Source of the DNA: Streptomyces sp. NBC_00457
GTDB lineage: Bacteria > Actinomycetota > Actinomycetes > Streptomycetales > Streptomycetaceae
NCBI RefSeq assembly: GCF_036014015.1
Contig: NZ_CP107905.1
Coordinates: 5,084,001-5,148,000, forward strand
Length of the DNA: 64,000 nucleotides
Reading direction: 5' to 3'
The notes beneath the pieces were generated by a model. That model was given only the letters and a program-made list of their open reading frames with translations, was not told the origin of the DNA and did not search any database. Of the stretch, positions 44,124 through 52,052 are shown piece after piece (within the stretch, counting starts at the first letter, position 1; every line of letters begins with the position of its first letter). Made by a program: the position numbers and the translations under genes.

Positions 44124-44558
44124 TTACTGAGCGCCGAAATCCGGGAGGGTGACCGTGCCGTCTTCGGCCAAGGGGAAACCGGGGTTGTGGGCGACTTCCC
44201 AGGCGTGGCCGTCCGGGTCGGTGAAGGCGCCGGAGTAGAAGCCGATGGGGTTCACGGCGGCGGGCTTGGTGACCGTGCCGCCGGATCGCTCCACGACCCC
44301 GAGCAGCGTGTCGACCTCCGCGTCGGAGCGGACGTTGTGCGCGAGCGCGATGCCGCCGAATCCGGTGCTCGGCGCCGGCTCCAACCCGCAGTCCCGCGCC
44401 AGTTTGTCCCGGCCCCACAGGACCAGCCCGAGGCCGCCGGCCTGGAAGAAGACCGTCTCCTCGACCTCTTGGCCCCGCCAGCCCAGCGCCTCGTAGAAGG
44501 CCTTGGCCCGGGCGAGATCGGAAACACCCAGCGTGATCAACGTGATGCGCTGTTCCAT
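44124..44558 (-). CDS. VOC-family (glyoxalase/dioxygenase-fold) protein
   Basis: A 144-residue protein with two beta-alpha-beta-beta-beta modules: ITLITLGVSDLARAKAFYEA (first module start) and GIALAHNVRSDAEVDTLLGV (second), ending FTDPDGHAWEVAHNP, the typical metal-site glutamate block. Glyoxalase, resistance or ring-cleavage activities all use this fold; nothing here chooses among them. Adjacent to the MerR gene but not overlapping. Confidence 0.88.
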   Translation of the reverse strand: MEQRITLITLGVSDLARAKAFYEALGWRGQEVEETVFFQAGGLGLVLWGRDKLARDCGLEPAPSTGFGGIALAHNVRSDAEVDTLLGVVERSGGTVTKPAAVNPIGFYSGAFTDPDGHAWEVAHNPGFPLAEDGTVTLPDFGAQ

Positions 44559-44573
44559 GCCCTCACGGTACGT

Positions 44574-44951
44574 TCAGCCGGCCAAGGGTGCCCGCAGTCT
44601 CTCTCGATGCGCTCGGGCGGTGACGATCAGCCCGTCCAGTGCGTCACGGGTGCGGGCGAGGTCCGCGATGTGCTCGGAGAGCCGGTCGCGCTCCTGGGCC
44701 ATCCGCTCCAGTGCGGCGTCGGAGTTCTCCTCGCTGGGCGCGTAGCGGCAGGGCAGCAGTTCGGCGATGGTGCGGCTGGACAGGCCCGCCGCGTACAACC
44801 GCTGGATGAACATGACCCGATCGACGTGATCCTCGGTGTAGTGCCGCTGCCCGCTGGGGCTGCGGACGCTGGCGAGCAGTCCCTGTTCTTCGTAGTACCG
44901 CAGGGACCGGACGCTGACTCCGGCCCGTGACGCGAGCTCCCCGATGCGCAT
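44574..44951 (-). CDS. MerR-family transcriptional regulator
   Basis: A 125-residue MerR protein: MRIGELASRAGVSVRSLRYY is the winged-helix motif, then LLASVRSPSGQRHYTEDHVD and a long coiled dimerisation helix. One cysteine (LLPCRYAP) but no clear metal-binding tail, so it is more likely a redox or drug responder. Divergent from the flavin reductase gene; the promoter with a 20-bp spacer between them is the likely target. Confidence 0.92.
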   Translation of the reverse strand: MRIGELASRAGVSVRSLRYYEEQGLLASVRSPSGQRHYTEDHVDRVMFIQRLYAAGLSSRTIAELLPCRYAPSEENSDAALERMAQERDRLSEHIADLARTRDALDGLIVTARAHRERLRAPLAG

Positions 44952-44985
44952 GCCGTCCTCCCGGCTGTGACCTGCGACACAGCCC

Positions 44986-45017
44986 TTGCCTCTCACATGG
45001 ATGTGAGGTTTTAGCGT
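44986..45017 (+). promoter_or_regulatory. MerR-type promoter with operator in the spacer
   Basis: Putative -35 TTGCCT (44986-44991) and -10 TAGCGT (45012-45017) are separated by 20 bp, longer than normal, and the spacer contains the palindrome CTCACAT-GG-ATGTGAG (44992-45007). This is the classic MerR-activated promoter layout, pointing at the reductase gene at 45068. Confidence 0.75.
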
Positions 45018-45067
45018 AACTGCCGTGCCCGAGACCCGGGTACCGCAGATCACGATGGAGTCCTGAC

Positions 45068-46141
45068 GTGACGACCCTTTTCGACAGCCATCAGCTCGGT
45101 GACCTGACGTTGCCCAACCGGGTGGTGATGGCCCCGATGACGCGGGTCCGCGCCGCTGCCGGCGGTCTGGCGACGCCCTCGATGGCGTCCTACTACGCCC
45201 AGCGTGCGACGGCCGGGCTGATCGTGACCGAGGGCGTGCAGCCGAGCCTGATCGGACAGTCCAATCCGGGCACCCCGGGACTGCACACCGATGAACAGGT
45301 CACCGCGTGGCGCCAGGTGACCGCCGCCGTGCACGCAAACGGCGGACGGCTCTTCGCCCAGCTCATGCACGGCGGACGGGTCTCCCATCCCGACACCACC
45401 GGGATGCAGCCCGTCGGGCCCTCGGCCGTCCCCGCCGTCGGCGACGTGTTCACCCCGACCGGGCCGCAGCCCGCACCGATGCCGCGTGCCTTGACGACCG
45501 CCGAGGTGCCCGAGCACGCCCAGTCGTACGCCCAGGCCGCTCGCCGCGCCATCGACGCCGGCTTCGACGGCGTCGAGCTGCACGGCGCCAACGGCTACCT
45601 GATCTCGCAGTTCCTCTCCACCAACGCCAACCTGCGCACGGACCGCTACGGAGGTTCGACGGCGAACCGGATCCGGTTCGCCGTCGAGGCCGTATCGGCG
45701 ACCGTCGAGGCCGTCGGCGCGGCCAGGACCGGCATCCGCCTCTCCCCGGGCGGGACCTTCTGGGGAGTCGAGGAGACCGATGTCGCCGATCTCTACGCCG
45801 AGTTGCTGCCCGAGTTGGCCCGCCTGGAGCTGGCCTACATCCATCTCGAGGCCACCGCCGATGAAGACGTACTGGTCGCACTGCGCCGCGCGTGGCCCGG
45901 CACCCTCATCATGAATCCGGTGCTTCCGATGGGACCGAAGCAGACCGGCCGGGCCGAGGCCGACCACTGGCTCGGGCTGGGAGCCGAACTCATCAGCTTC
46001 GGCCGCGCTTTCATCGCCAACCCCGACCTGGTCGAACGGCTCCGCACCGGACTCCCGATCGCCCCCGTCGACGAGGCCACCTACTACCAGGGCGGTGACT
46101 CGGGATACCTGACCTACCCGACGTATCAGCACGCGGCCTGA
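45068..46141 (+). CDS. Old yellow enzyme-type NADH:flavin oxidoreductase
   Basis: A 357-residue FMN ene-reductase that reduces activated C=C bonds. The family blocks are VVMAPMTRVRA, GLIVTEGVQPS, GGRLFAQLMHGGRVSH, FDGVELHGANGYLISQFL (with the substrate-binding His/Asn pair) and LRTDRYGGSTANRIRF. Under probable control of the divergent MerR regulator, consistent with detoxification of electrophiles. Confidence 0.95.
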   Translation: MTTLFDSHQLGDLTLPNRVVMAPMTRVRAAAGGLATPSMASYYAQRATAGLIVTEGVQPSLIGQSNPGTPGLHTDEQVTAWRQVTAAVHANGGRLFAQLMHGGRVSHPDTTGMQPVGPSAVPAVGDVFTPTGPQPAPMPRALTTAEVPEHAQSYAQAARRAIDAGFDGVELHGANGYLISQFLSTNANLRTDRYGGSTANRIRFAVEAVSATVEAVGAARTGIRLSPGGTFWGVEETDVADLYAELLPELARLELAYIHLEATADEDVLVALRRAWPGTLIMNPVLPMGPKQTGRAEADHWLGLGAELISFGRAFIANPDLVERLRTGLPIAPVDEATYYQGGDSGYLTYPTYQHAA

Positions 46142-46243
46142 CGCCAGCCCGCGCCGACCAGGCGCTGTGCTGAAACTCCGGCGTTTCGTCTGCGGGTCCG
46201 TCGTGGCTAACCACGCCCCGACTTCGCCGGCCCCGCCTGGCCC

Positions 46244-46282
46244 GGACGTCACCAACCGCGCCTCATAAGCGAACACCCTCGC
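46244..46282 (-). pseudogene. Tail fragment of a NarL-type response regulator
   Basis: The reverse strand reads RVFAYEARLVTSG, closely matching the end of the response regulator at 52053-52718 (AAVFAYEARLVTPG). Only about 12 residues remain, so this is a relic, possibly of a recombination or deletion event. Confidence 0.4.
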
Positions 46283-46301
46283 AAGCAACTGCCGTGCACG
46301 G

Positions 46302-46850
46302 GTGACGCCAGACCGTCGGCTCCCTGTCCAACCAGGGATTTCTCCTGTGCGGCCGAGGTCAGCCACGGACACCTGTTGCCGCGACGAGCTCGCGTACGCC
46401 GCTCACCCGCGGGTCCGAGACCCCCGGGGCTACGTCACGCACGACGTGTGGGACGGGGAGATCCAGCTCCTGATGCGGGACCACCCGGTGGACGAGGTGT
46501 TGGCCAACCGGCTGTTCGGCGCCGCGAACTCGTACCTGATCACCGCGATGGAGAAATGGGGCCAAGGCCTCGAGATGTGCTGCGGCCGCCTGGTCGAGCT
46601 GGCAGTCCACGCCTTCATCCTGGACACGAAGAACTACCGCGAGTCCTGCGCGGCTCACTTCGGCGGCCGATTCCTGGAACACATCCGGGAGAACGAGTTC
46701 AAGTACGACGGCTCGGTGGAACGCACCGCGCAGATCACCGCCGACGCCGGCTTCCACGTGGACTGGAAGCTCTTAGAACGGGACTACGGCAAGTGCGGGC
46801 CATGCAGTCCGGGGCGAACTGGAAGGGAGCACCGATACGGTGTCCAGCCC
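46302..46850 (+). pseudogene. Degraded glycine-rich-domain-like protein gene
   Basis: Contains VDEVLANRLFGAANSYLITA, LVELAVHAFILDTKNYRESC, FKYDGSVERTAQITADAGF and ending DYGKCGPC, resembling a Streptomyces hypothetical family with conserved His and Cys residues. The natural stop is missing and the frame runs on without similarity; a one-base shift after GKCGPC would restore a tail. No good start is visible. I read it as a decaying gene with uncertain ends. Confidence 0.5.
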
Positions 46851-46887
46851 GACGGACACCGGTCAGTCCGCCCTCCCGAGGAGTCGA

Positions 46888-47498
46888 ATGCCCCACGCTC
46901 CCAAGACACCGGCCGAATACTGGGACAGGTACAAGCCCTACAAGGCGAGGGCACACAACCGGGCCCGCAGGCCGACCGGTTCGACTGGACCCAGCACCCC
47001 GCGCACGGCCCCGGCTCCGAGGTCCTCGGCCTCCCCCGCCGCGCGCTGGAACTGGGACCGGCGGAGGGCAAGGAAGCGACCCATCTGGCCCGGCAGGGCG
47101 TCGAGGTGACCGGCGTCGCCTTCTCCCCGGTCCAAGTCGCCCGCGCCTGATGGGAGGACACTCCCGGGCTGTCCTTCATAGAGGCAGAGGCCTGCGCCTA
47201 CCTGTCATCGTCGTCCGTAGAGTTCGATCCCCCGCGTCTTCGAGCGACTGTCCCCTGGCGGGGTCTTCGCCTTCTCACACGCCGAACCGGTCACTGGTTC
47301 ATACGGACCTCAGCAGATGCGGGCAAGTGACTCGAAGGCCGAGAGCGCGAACTGACCGTCCTTCACTGGCAGTACGCCCCCGAGATGTGGGCGGACATCC
47401 TCAAGCGGTACGGCTTCACCGGCATCGACGCGCATGTGCTCGCCGCACCCGTGCCGGGAAATCTGGGCACGCTCATGGTGCGGGCTTACACGCCTTGA
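46888..47498 (+). pseudogene. Decayed class I SAM-dependent methyltransferase
   Basis: Starts well (GAGGAG, then ATG at 46888, MPHAPKTPAEYWDRYKPYKA) but then shifts frame: ALELGPAEGKEATHLARQGV (the SAM-binding first strand) is in a second frame, followed by a stop; SFIEAEACAYL, FERLSPGGVFAFSHAEPV and LTVLHWQYAPEMWADILKRY lie in others, ending MVRAYTP. At least two frameshifts or deletions. An intact unrelated methyltransferase is at 50438. Confidence 0.7.
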
Positions 47499-47661
47499 GG
47501 TGCTCGATGAGGACGGTGAAGGAGGCCGTGGGGAAAGAGAGGGTGGCTCGGGTGGGGGCCTTGGAGTCGCGGATGGCTATGCGGGGGTGCAGCTCCGCGA
47601 TCTCGACGCAAGTGTCGCCCTCGCCACCATCGGAGTACGTGGACTTACGCCAGTTCATCAC
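47473..47661 (-). CDS. DUF397 protein of the Scr1-type regulatory set
   Basis: A 62-residue DUF397 protein, MNWRKSTYSDGGEGDTCVEI, with RIAIRDSKAPTRATLSFPTA, both diagnostic. Its ATG overlaps the regulator stop by 4 bp. DUF397 proteins are small partners of XRE/DUF5753 regulators in Streptomyces and are thought to relieve or modulate their repression, as in the bldB/whiJ-like systems. Confidence 0.92.
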   Translation of the reverse strand: MMNWRKSTYSDGGEGDTCVEIAELHPRIAIRDSKAPTRATLSFPTASFTVLIEHLKACKPAP

Positions 47662-48509
47662 AGCTCCTTCGACAGACGATGGATGAAGTCGCGCGACGCC
47701 ATGGGGTCCAGCGACGCACTCTCCACCCTACGAATCAACGCCCGTAGTCGGTCCAACTGGGATTCGGCATCGACGAACGCGACCCCGCTGGGCGAGTCTC
47801 GTAGCACAGTGTCCAGTTGGTGCACGGAGCCTCCCACGTACAACATCGAAGCCCCGGAACCGGCAAAGCCGTCTTGCTCGGTGGGAATGACACGCACCGT
47901 GGCAAGCCCCTGCTCCACCAAGTCCAGGATCTGTCGGAGCTGGGCACGCGAGGACTCCCGGTCGGAGACGCGCAGCCGCAGTGCCACTTCGTGGATGATC
48001 GCCTCGTACGGCGTAGGGGATTCTCCCTCGACCACGGCACGACGTCGCATCCGGTACTCCACCTTGATGTCCACCTCGTCGTCGGGCAGCCCAGGGTTCA
48101 TATAGGCGAATACCGCACGGGCGTAGTCCGGCGTCTGAAGGAGCCCGGGGATGCGGGTGATGACGATGTCTCGCAGGTACGTGGCGTGGTGTTCCGCCTC
48201 GGCCACGTCCAGGTTTACCTGGGGCAAAACTCCTCGGTACTCCTCCCACCAGCCACGCGTGCGATCGATTGCCATGGCCACGAGCGCCTCGATCAACGCC
48301 TCGTCCGCACACGCATAGTTGACTGCGAGGCGGCGCACGCGTTTGGCGCTCACGCCTACCGTGCCGGACTCGATCTGACTCATCTGGACGGCGTCGGCCT
48401 CAAGCAGCTCTGCCGCCTCCTTGGCCGTCATGCCCGTTGCCTCGCGAAGTTTTCGCAGCTCGGCACCCAACCTCACTCTTCGGGCCGTGAGATCCCTCTT
48501 CGGCGGCAA
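47658..48509 (-). CDS. XRE-family DUF5753 (Scr1-type) regulator
   Basis: A 283-residue regulator. N-terminal helix-turn-helix LREATGMTAKEAAELLEADA with MSQIESGTVGVSAKRVRRLA (about 20-65), then the DUF5753 sensor domain with TYLRDIVITRIPGLLQTPDY, AIIHEVALRLRV, QLRQILDLVEQGLATVRVIP and VHQLDTVLRDSPSG. Forms a whiJ-like set with the downstream DUF397 gene and the divergent ATP-binding protein; such sets influence development and antibiotic production. Confidence 0.93.
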   Translation of the reverse strand: MPPKRDLTARRVRLGAELRKLREATGMTAKEAAELLEADAVQMSQIESGTVGVSAKRVRRLAVNYACADEALIEALVAMAIDRTRGWWEEYRGVLPQVNLDVAEAEHHATYLRDIVITRIPGLLQTPDYARAVFAYMNPGLPDDEVDIKVEYRMRRRAVVEGESPTPYEAIIHEVALRLRVSDRESSRAQLRQILDLVEQGLATVRVIPTEQDGFAGSGASMLYVGGSVHQLDTVLRDSPSGVAFVDAESQLDRLRALIRRVESASLDPMASRDFIHRLSKEL

Positions 48510-48582
48510 CCGATGCCTCCTCGCTCCAACTCCCCCGTGGATGTCCCTCGTTCGAGCGCCAGAATACGGCAGCAGGTTGCAC

Positions 48583-48635
48583 TTTCCTAAGTCTAGGAAA
48601 TACCGTCAGTGTCGCGACGCACACGCTGCGACACT
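48583..48635. promoter_or_regulatory. Two inverted repeats between the divergent Scr1-set genes
   Basis: TTTCCTA-AGTC-TAGGAAA at 48583-48600 and AGTGTCGC/GCGACACT (12-nt spacer) at 48608-48635. Both lie between the DUF5753 regulator (start 48509) and the ATP-binding protein (start 48737), and the first is AT-rich. They are good candidates for autoregulatory operators. Confidence 0.6.
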
Positions 48636-48736
48636 CCGGGACCCCGGAAGCGCACCGCCCCGTCCTGCCATGACGGCCGCGGCACTGCCACCGCCCGGCG
48701 GACCACAACCCCCCATCAGCCGAACGGAGTTCACGC

Positions 48737-49144
48737 ATGCCCGAAAGCGAGCCATGGGAGTACTCCCTCTACATCCCCAACGACCCACGCGCCGTCACCG
48801 TCTGTCGCCGCACCCTCCGCCTGATCCTGACCCTGCACGGCTTGATCACCATCGTCGACACAGCGGAGCTCCTCGCAGCGGAGCTGGTTTCCAATGCCGT
48901 GCGCCACACAAAGGGCCCCGCTGCACTACGGGTACGGTGGTCGGCCGGCGTTCTGCGGATCGGCGCGTGGGACGCAGACCCGGAACCGCCGGATTTCCCG
49001 GATGAATTGCGGGACCTCACCACCACGGAGGACGGCCGAGGCCTCGTCCTCGTGAAGTCCTGCTCCACCCTCTGGGGGTGGCAGCCCCTGTCCAGATTCG
49101 GCAACCGGGGTAAGTACGTGTGGTGTGAGCTCGCGACGGCTTGA
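48737..49144 (+). CDS. AbaA-like/RsbW-type ATP-binding protein
   Basis: A 135-residue protein with a GHKL ATPase core: DTAELLAAELVSNAVRHTKG (N-box), IGAWDADPEPPDF (D box) and DGRGLVLVKSCSTLWGW (G-rich box). These small anti-sigma-like ATP-binding proteins are the third member of whiJ-type sets in Streptomyces; they may switch a partner by binding or phosphorylation. Divergent from the regulator, with operators between. Confidence 0.9.
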   Translation: MPESEPWEYSLYIPNDPRAVTVCRRTLRLILTLHGLITIVDTAELLAAELVSNAVRHTKGPAALRVRWSAGVLRIGAWDADPEPPDFPDELRDLTTTEDGRGLVLVKSCSTLWGWQPLSRFGNRGKYVWCELATA

Positions 49145-49173
49145 TTCCGCCGTGAGCAGACTGCCCGTCGGTC

Positions 49174-49311
49174 TCACCGGCTCTGCACCCACCAGACGAA
49201 CGCGGCGACGGCTGCACCGCCCAGGGCAGTGCTGACACCGCGGACGACCCCGAACAGGGCGGTCCGCCCCAGCCGCTGGGCGGTGTGCCTGCTTCGAGTC
49301 CTGTTGCTCAC
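49174..49311 (-). CDS. Small (45-residue) membrane protein
   Basis: GTG 49311 opens VSNRTRSRHTAQRLGRTALF, followed by GVVRGVSTALGGAAVAAFVW and a C-terminal QSR: a basic N-terminal tail and one membrane helix. Too small for the usual cut-off but with typical third-position GC and a clean stop. Function unknown. Confidence 0.5.
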   Translation of the reverse strand: MSNRTRSRHTAQRLGRTALFGVVRGVSTALGGAAVAAFVWWVQSR

Positions 49312-49436
49312 GTGAACCCCCTGACGTGATGCGCGGGGCAGCGACGTCACGCTGCTTGTTGCCCATTGGAGGGGTGCTCGCCTGTCGGTGCCACAGATCT
49401 CGTGACGATCCGGATTCCGGACTCATACACTCGGTC

Positions 49437-49459
49437 CCGAGTCGGAACTTCCGACTCGG
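49437..49459. promoter_or_regulatory. Perfect 23-bp palindrome upstream of HTH gene
   Basis: CCGAGTCGGAA-C-TTCCGACTCGG: 11-bp perfect arms around a single base, 23 bp before the ATG at 49482. The size and position point to an autoregulatory operator for the downstream HTH protein, at or just after the transcription start. Confidence 0.7.
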
Positions 49460-49481
49460 AAGCAGTGGGGTGGGGCACCGT

Positions 49482-50411
49482 ATGGCGTCACCAACGATGA
49501 GAGCCTTCTCCGACTTATGGGATGCCGCGCGAACTCGCCAAGCCGCTGCAGGAAGCAGGGTGACCCTGCTCCGAGTTCAGCAGGAGACCGGAGTGCCAGT
49601 AACCACATTGAGTGACTGGCGTACTGGCCATCACGCCCCGCGTGACGCCGACCGCTTCCTCGATGTCGTGCGCCTCCTGTGCCATTGGGCCGAGCTACCT
49701 TCTCCGAATGTTCGTGAGTGGATCCAGCTTGTCGAGACGACAAGCGGCACCGGCGCGAGCAAGTCCGCACCAGCCACTCCTGACAGCGCTCAGTGGACCA
49801 CTTCCATCGTCGGCCTCGGAGATCGACTTTCGATCGGCTTCTCTGCGTCGCATGTGGAAGTCGACGCCTTGTGTCTGACCGGCCAATCACTGGCCCTGGC
49901 TGCAGCCAGACCGGTTCAGGACATACACGCGGGAAAAATTCGCCCCGCGAGAGTTTCCGTTCGGGTTCTGGTGCCGAGTCGGGACATAGCCCTGGCCTTC
50001 CCGGTTTCAGTGAAAGCAGATGATGCCGACGGCGACCTACTGCATCAACGATGGCTGATGCGACGCAACACCCATGCACAGTCGCTCAGAACGGCACTAC
50101 TCTCGCTTCGCTCCACCCACGACATTGACGTGGACGTCGCCTTTCGCGCCGTCCCCTTCACGCCGATGGCGGAGCTCTATCTGATCAATGGATCTGAAGC
50201 ACTCTTCTCCTACTGCATGGCCACGCGCCGCGAAGAAGTCATCGACGACCAGCCACAGGATTTCTTTGACGCAATGACAGAGCTGTCGCTACAGAGACGA
50301 TTCACTTCGGATGCAACTGAATCAACCGACACGACTTTCGTCGAGCAGTCCCATCTCTGGTTCAACTCCATCTGGGAAACAGTGTCCACGGACGTCCAGT
50401 ACAACCTGTGA
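49482..50411 (+). CDS. Unrecognised HTH regulator with large sensor-like domain
   Basis: A 309-residue protein. Residues 25-75 form a helix-turn-helix (VTLLRVQQETGVPVTTLSDW, HHAPRDADRFLDVVRLLCHW). The following 220 residues are an alpha/beta domain with VEVDALCLTGQSLALAAARP, VSVRVLVPSRDIALAFPVSV, FTPMAELYLINGSEALFSYC and TTFVEQSHLWFNSIWE; this resembles the sensor/PLD-like domains of DUF5919-type regulators, which I cannot confirm. GC is lower than the surrounding genes, and the perfect palindrome upstream suggests autoregulation. GTG 49470 is an alternative start. Confidence 0.65.
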   Translation: MASPTMRAFSDLWDAARTRQAAAGSRVTLLRVQQETGVPVTTLSDWRTGHHAPRDADRFLDVVRLLCHWAELPSPNVREWIQLVETTSGTGASKSAPATPDSAQWTTSIVGLGDRLSIGFSASHVEVDALCLTGQSLALAAARPVQDIHAGKIRPARVSVRVLVPSRDIALAFPVSVKADDADGDLLHQRWLMRRNTHAQSLRTALLSLRSTHDIDVDVAFRAVPFTPMAELYLINGSEALFSYCMATRREEVIDDQPQDFFDAMTELSLQRRFTSDATESTDTTFVEQSHLWFNSIWETVSTDVQYNL

Positions 50412-50437
50412 CCAGCTCGGTGGCTCTTTCAGATGAG

Positions 50438-51202
50438 TCAGGAGGTGCCGGCGCGTACGGCGGTCGTCGCCAGGGTGGTGTAGACCATTGTGAAGCGACC
50501 GCCTATCGAGTCGATGGCGGCCCCGACCGCGTCAAGGATGTCGGCTGTCTTGTCGGGAGGTAGTTGGGTGAGACCGCCGGTGGTGGGAAGCAGCTCCAGC
50601 CATTGGTCGCGCGTGTAGGGCCGTTCCCAGTCGAATCGCCACTGTTCGGGGTCGTTGAAGCGTTCGGTCTGACGGATCGCGTCGGCGAACTTCGCGTACC
50701 CCGCTTGGTACATGTCCAGTGGACGTCGGGCCTGTTGACTGCTGAACGGCGAGTCCGGCACCACCCGCCGGTAGGCGGCGGCGAACGGTTCGGCCACCTC
50801 GGCGGGCGGTTCGTACACGTGCCCGAAGATCGCCAGACGCCCGTCCGGACGCAGCACCTGGGCGGCCTTGACTGCGCCGACGACCGGGTCCACCCAGTGC
50901 CAGGACTGGGCCGCGATTACCGTGTCGAACGTCCGGCCGGCCGACTCCCAGGCTGCCAACGTCGCCACCTCGACCTGTAGGCCGTGGGCTCGCGCGAACT
51001 TGGCCATCCGCGCATCCGGTTCGACGCCGAGCACGGCGCAGCCGGCGGCCTGGAACTGGCGGGCTGCGATGCCGGTGCCACAACCCACGTCGAGCACCTC
51101 AGGCCCTGGGCTCCCGGCGACGATCCGCGTCACCAATGCGTCTGGGTAGTCGGGCCGGGCCTGGTCGTAACGTTGCGGGTCCGTACCGAACGACTCGGCC
51201 AT
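50438..51202 (-). CDS. Class I SAM-dependent methyltransferase
   Basis: A methyltransferase of 254 residues from ATG 51202 (275 if the ATG at 51265 is used). Motif I EVLDVGCGTGIAARQF, motif II VLGVEPDARMAKFARAHG, and WHWVDPVVGAVKAAQVLRPD followed by LAIFGHVYEPP. I prefer 51202 because the upstream ATG lies inside the operator at 51257-51294 and has no ribosome site. Divergent from the TetR gene; it is the obvious target of that repressor, perhaps a detoxifying or resistance methylase. Confidence 0.85.
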   Translation of the reverse strand: MAESFGTDPQRYDQARPDYPDALVTRIVAGSPGPEVLDVGCGTGIAARQFQAAGCAVLGVEPDARMAKFARAHGLQVEVATLAAWESAGRTFDTVIAAQSWHWVDPVVGAVKAAQVLRPDGRLAIFGHVYEPPAEVAEPFAAAYRRVVPDSPFSSQQARRPLDMYQAGYAKFADAIRQTERFNDPEQWRFDWERPYTRDQWLELLPTTGGLTQLPPDKTADILDAVGAAIDSIGGRFTMVYTTLATTAVRAGTS

Positions 51203-51256
51203 CTGCCGGGCCTGGTGTAGCTCCGCTCGGGACGGTTCTGGTTGCTCTCGCGGTAA

Positions 51257-51294
51257 AGTGGGCATGCGCCCACTTTAGTGGGCGCATGCCCACT
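51257..51294. promoter_or_regulatory. Large double operator between methyltransferase and TetR genes
   Basis: AGTGGGCATGCGCCCACT (51257-51274), TT, then its exact reverse complement AGTGGGCGCATGCCCACT (51277-51294): an 18-bp perfect inverted repeat whose halves are themselves AGTGGGC/GCCCACT repeats around ATGC or GCAT. Two TetR dimers could bind. It lies 44 bp from the TetR GTG at 51338 and covers the region of the longer methyltransferase start. Confidence 0.8.
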
Positions 51295-51337
51295 GGGCAA
51301 CGGATGCCAGCAGACTGATGCACGAGAGGATCTGTGA

Positions 51338-51940
51338 GTGCCAACCGGGATACACCTTCGCGACGCGCGGCAGCAGCTGTTCGACGCCGCCGAACGCGTG
51401 CTGCTGCGGGACGGGCCAGATGCGCTGACCAGCCGGGCCGTCACCGACGAGGCAGGCTGCGCCAAAGGCGTCCTGCACCGGCACTTCAGCGACTTCGACG
51501 CCTTCCTCACCGACCTCGTGCTCGACCGAACCGCGCAGCTCGAGACGCACGCGAGTGCGCTGCGCGAGTCCGCCGGCACCGGCACGGTGGCCGACAACCT
51601 CACCACCGCGCTGACCACCCTGTTCGGACCGGTTCCGGTGGCGATCATCCCGCTCATCACCTTCCGGGACGAGCTGCGCGCACGGCTGCGACAAGCCAGG
51701 CCCGGAGGCGGCATCGCGATCCTCGCCCAGGCCACGACCGCGATCTCCGCCTACCTGGCCGACGAGCGTGAACTGGGCCGCATCGCGGCCGACGCCGACA
51801 TCGACTCGCTCACCCTCTCCCTGGTCGGTGGCGGGCATCTCCTGTTCGCCGACCGCGATCCCAGCCCGCCGACCACGGCAACCGTCAACAAGCTCGTGAC
51901 AACGGTGCTCGCCGACGTTGTCCAACGGCGGCCACGCTGA
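51338..51940 (+). CDS. TetR-family repressor
   Basis: A 200-residue repressor. The HTH reads RQQLFDAAERVLLRDGPDAL, TSRAVTDEAGCAKGVLHRHF and SDFDAFLTDLVLDRTAQLET. GTG 51338 follows GAGAGGATCT. The C-terminal ligand domain is unremarkable. The unusually large operator and the divergent methyltransferase define its probable regulon. Confidence 0.92.
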   Translation: MPTGIHLRDARQQLFDAAERVLLRDGPDALTSRAVTDEAGCAKGVLHRHFSDFDAFLTDLVLDRTAQLETHASALRESAGTGTVADNLTTALTTLFGPVPVAIIPLITFRDELRARLRQARPGGGIAILAQATTAISAYLADERELGRIAADADIDSLTLSLVGGGHLLFADRDPSPPTTATVNKLVTTVLADVVQRRPR

Positions 51941-52052
51941 CGGTCGAGTACGCAGGGCCTGCACACGTCCGGGCGCACCAAGCCGTCGTACTTCAAGCCT
52001 GCGCCGCACGCACGGACAGACGCGCGCCGGTTCAACGGCCCTGTTGCGGTCA

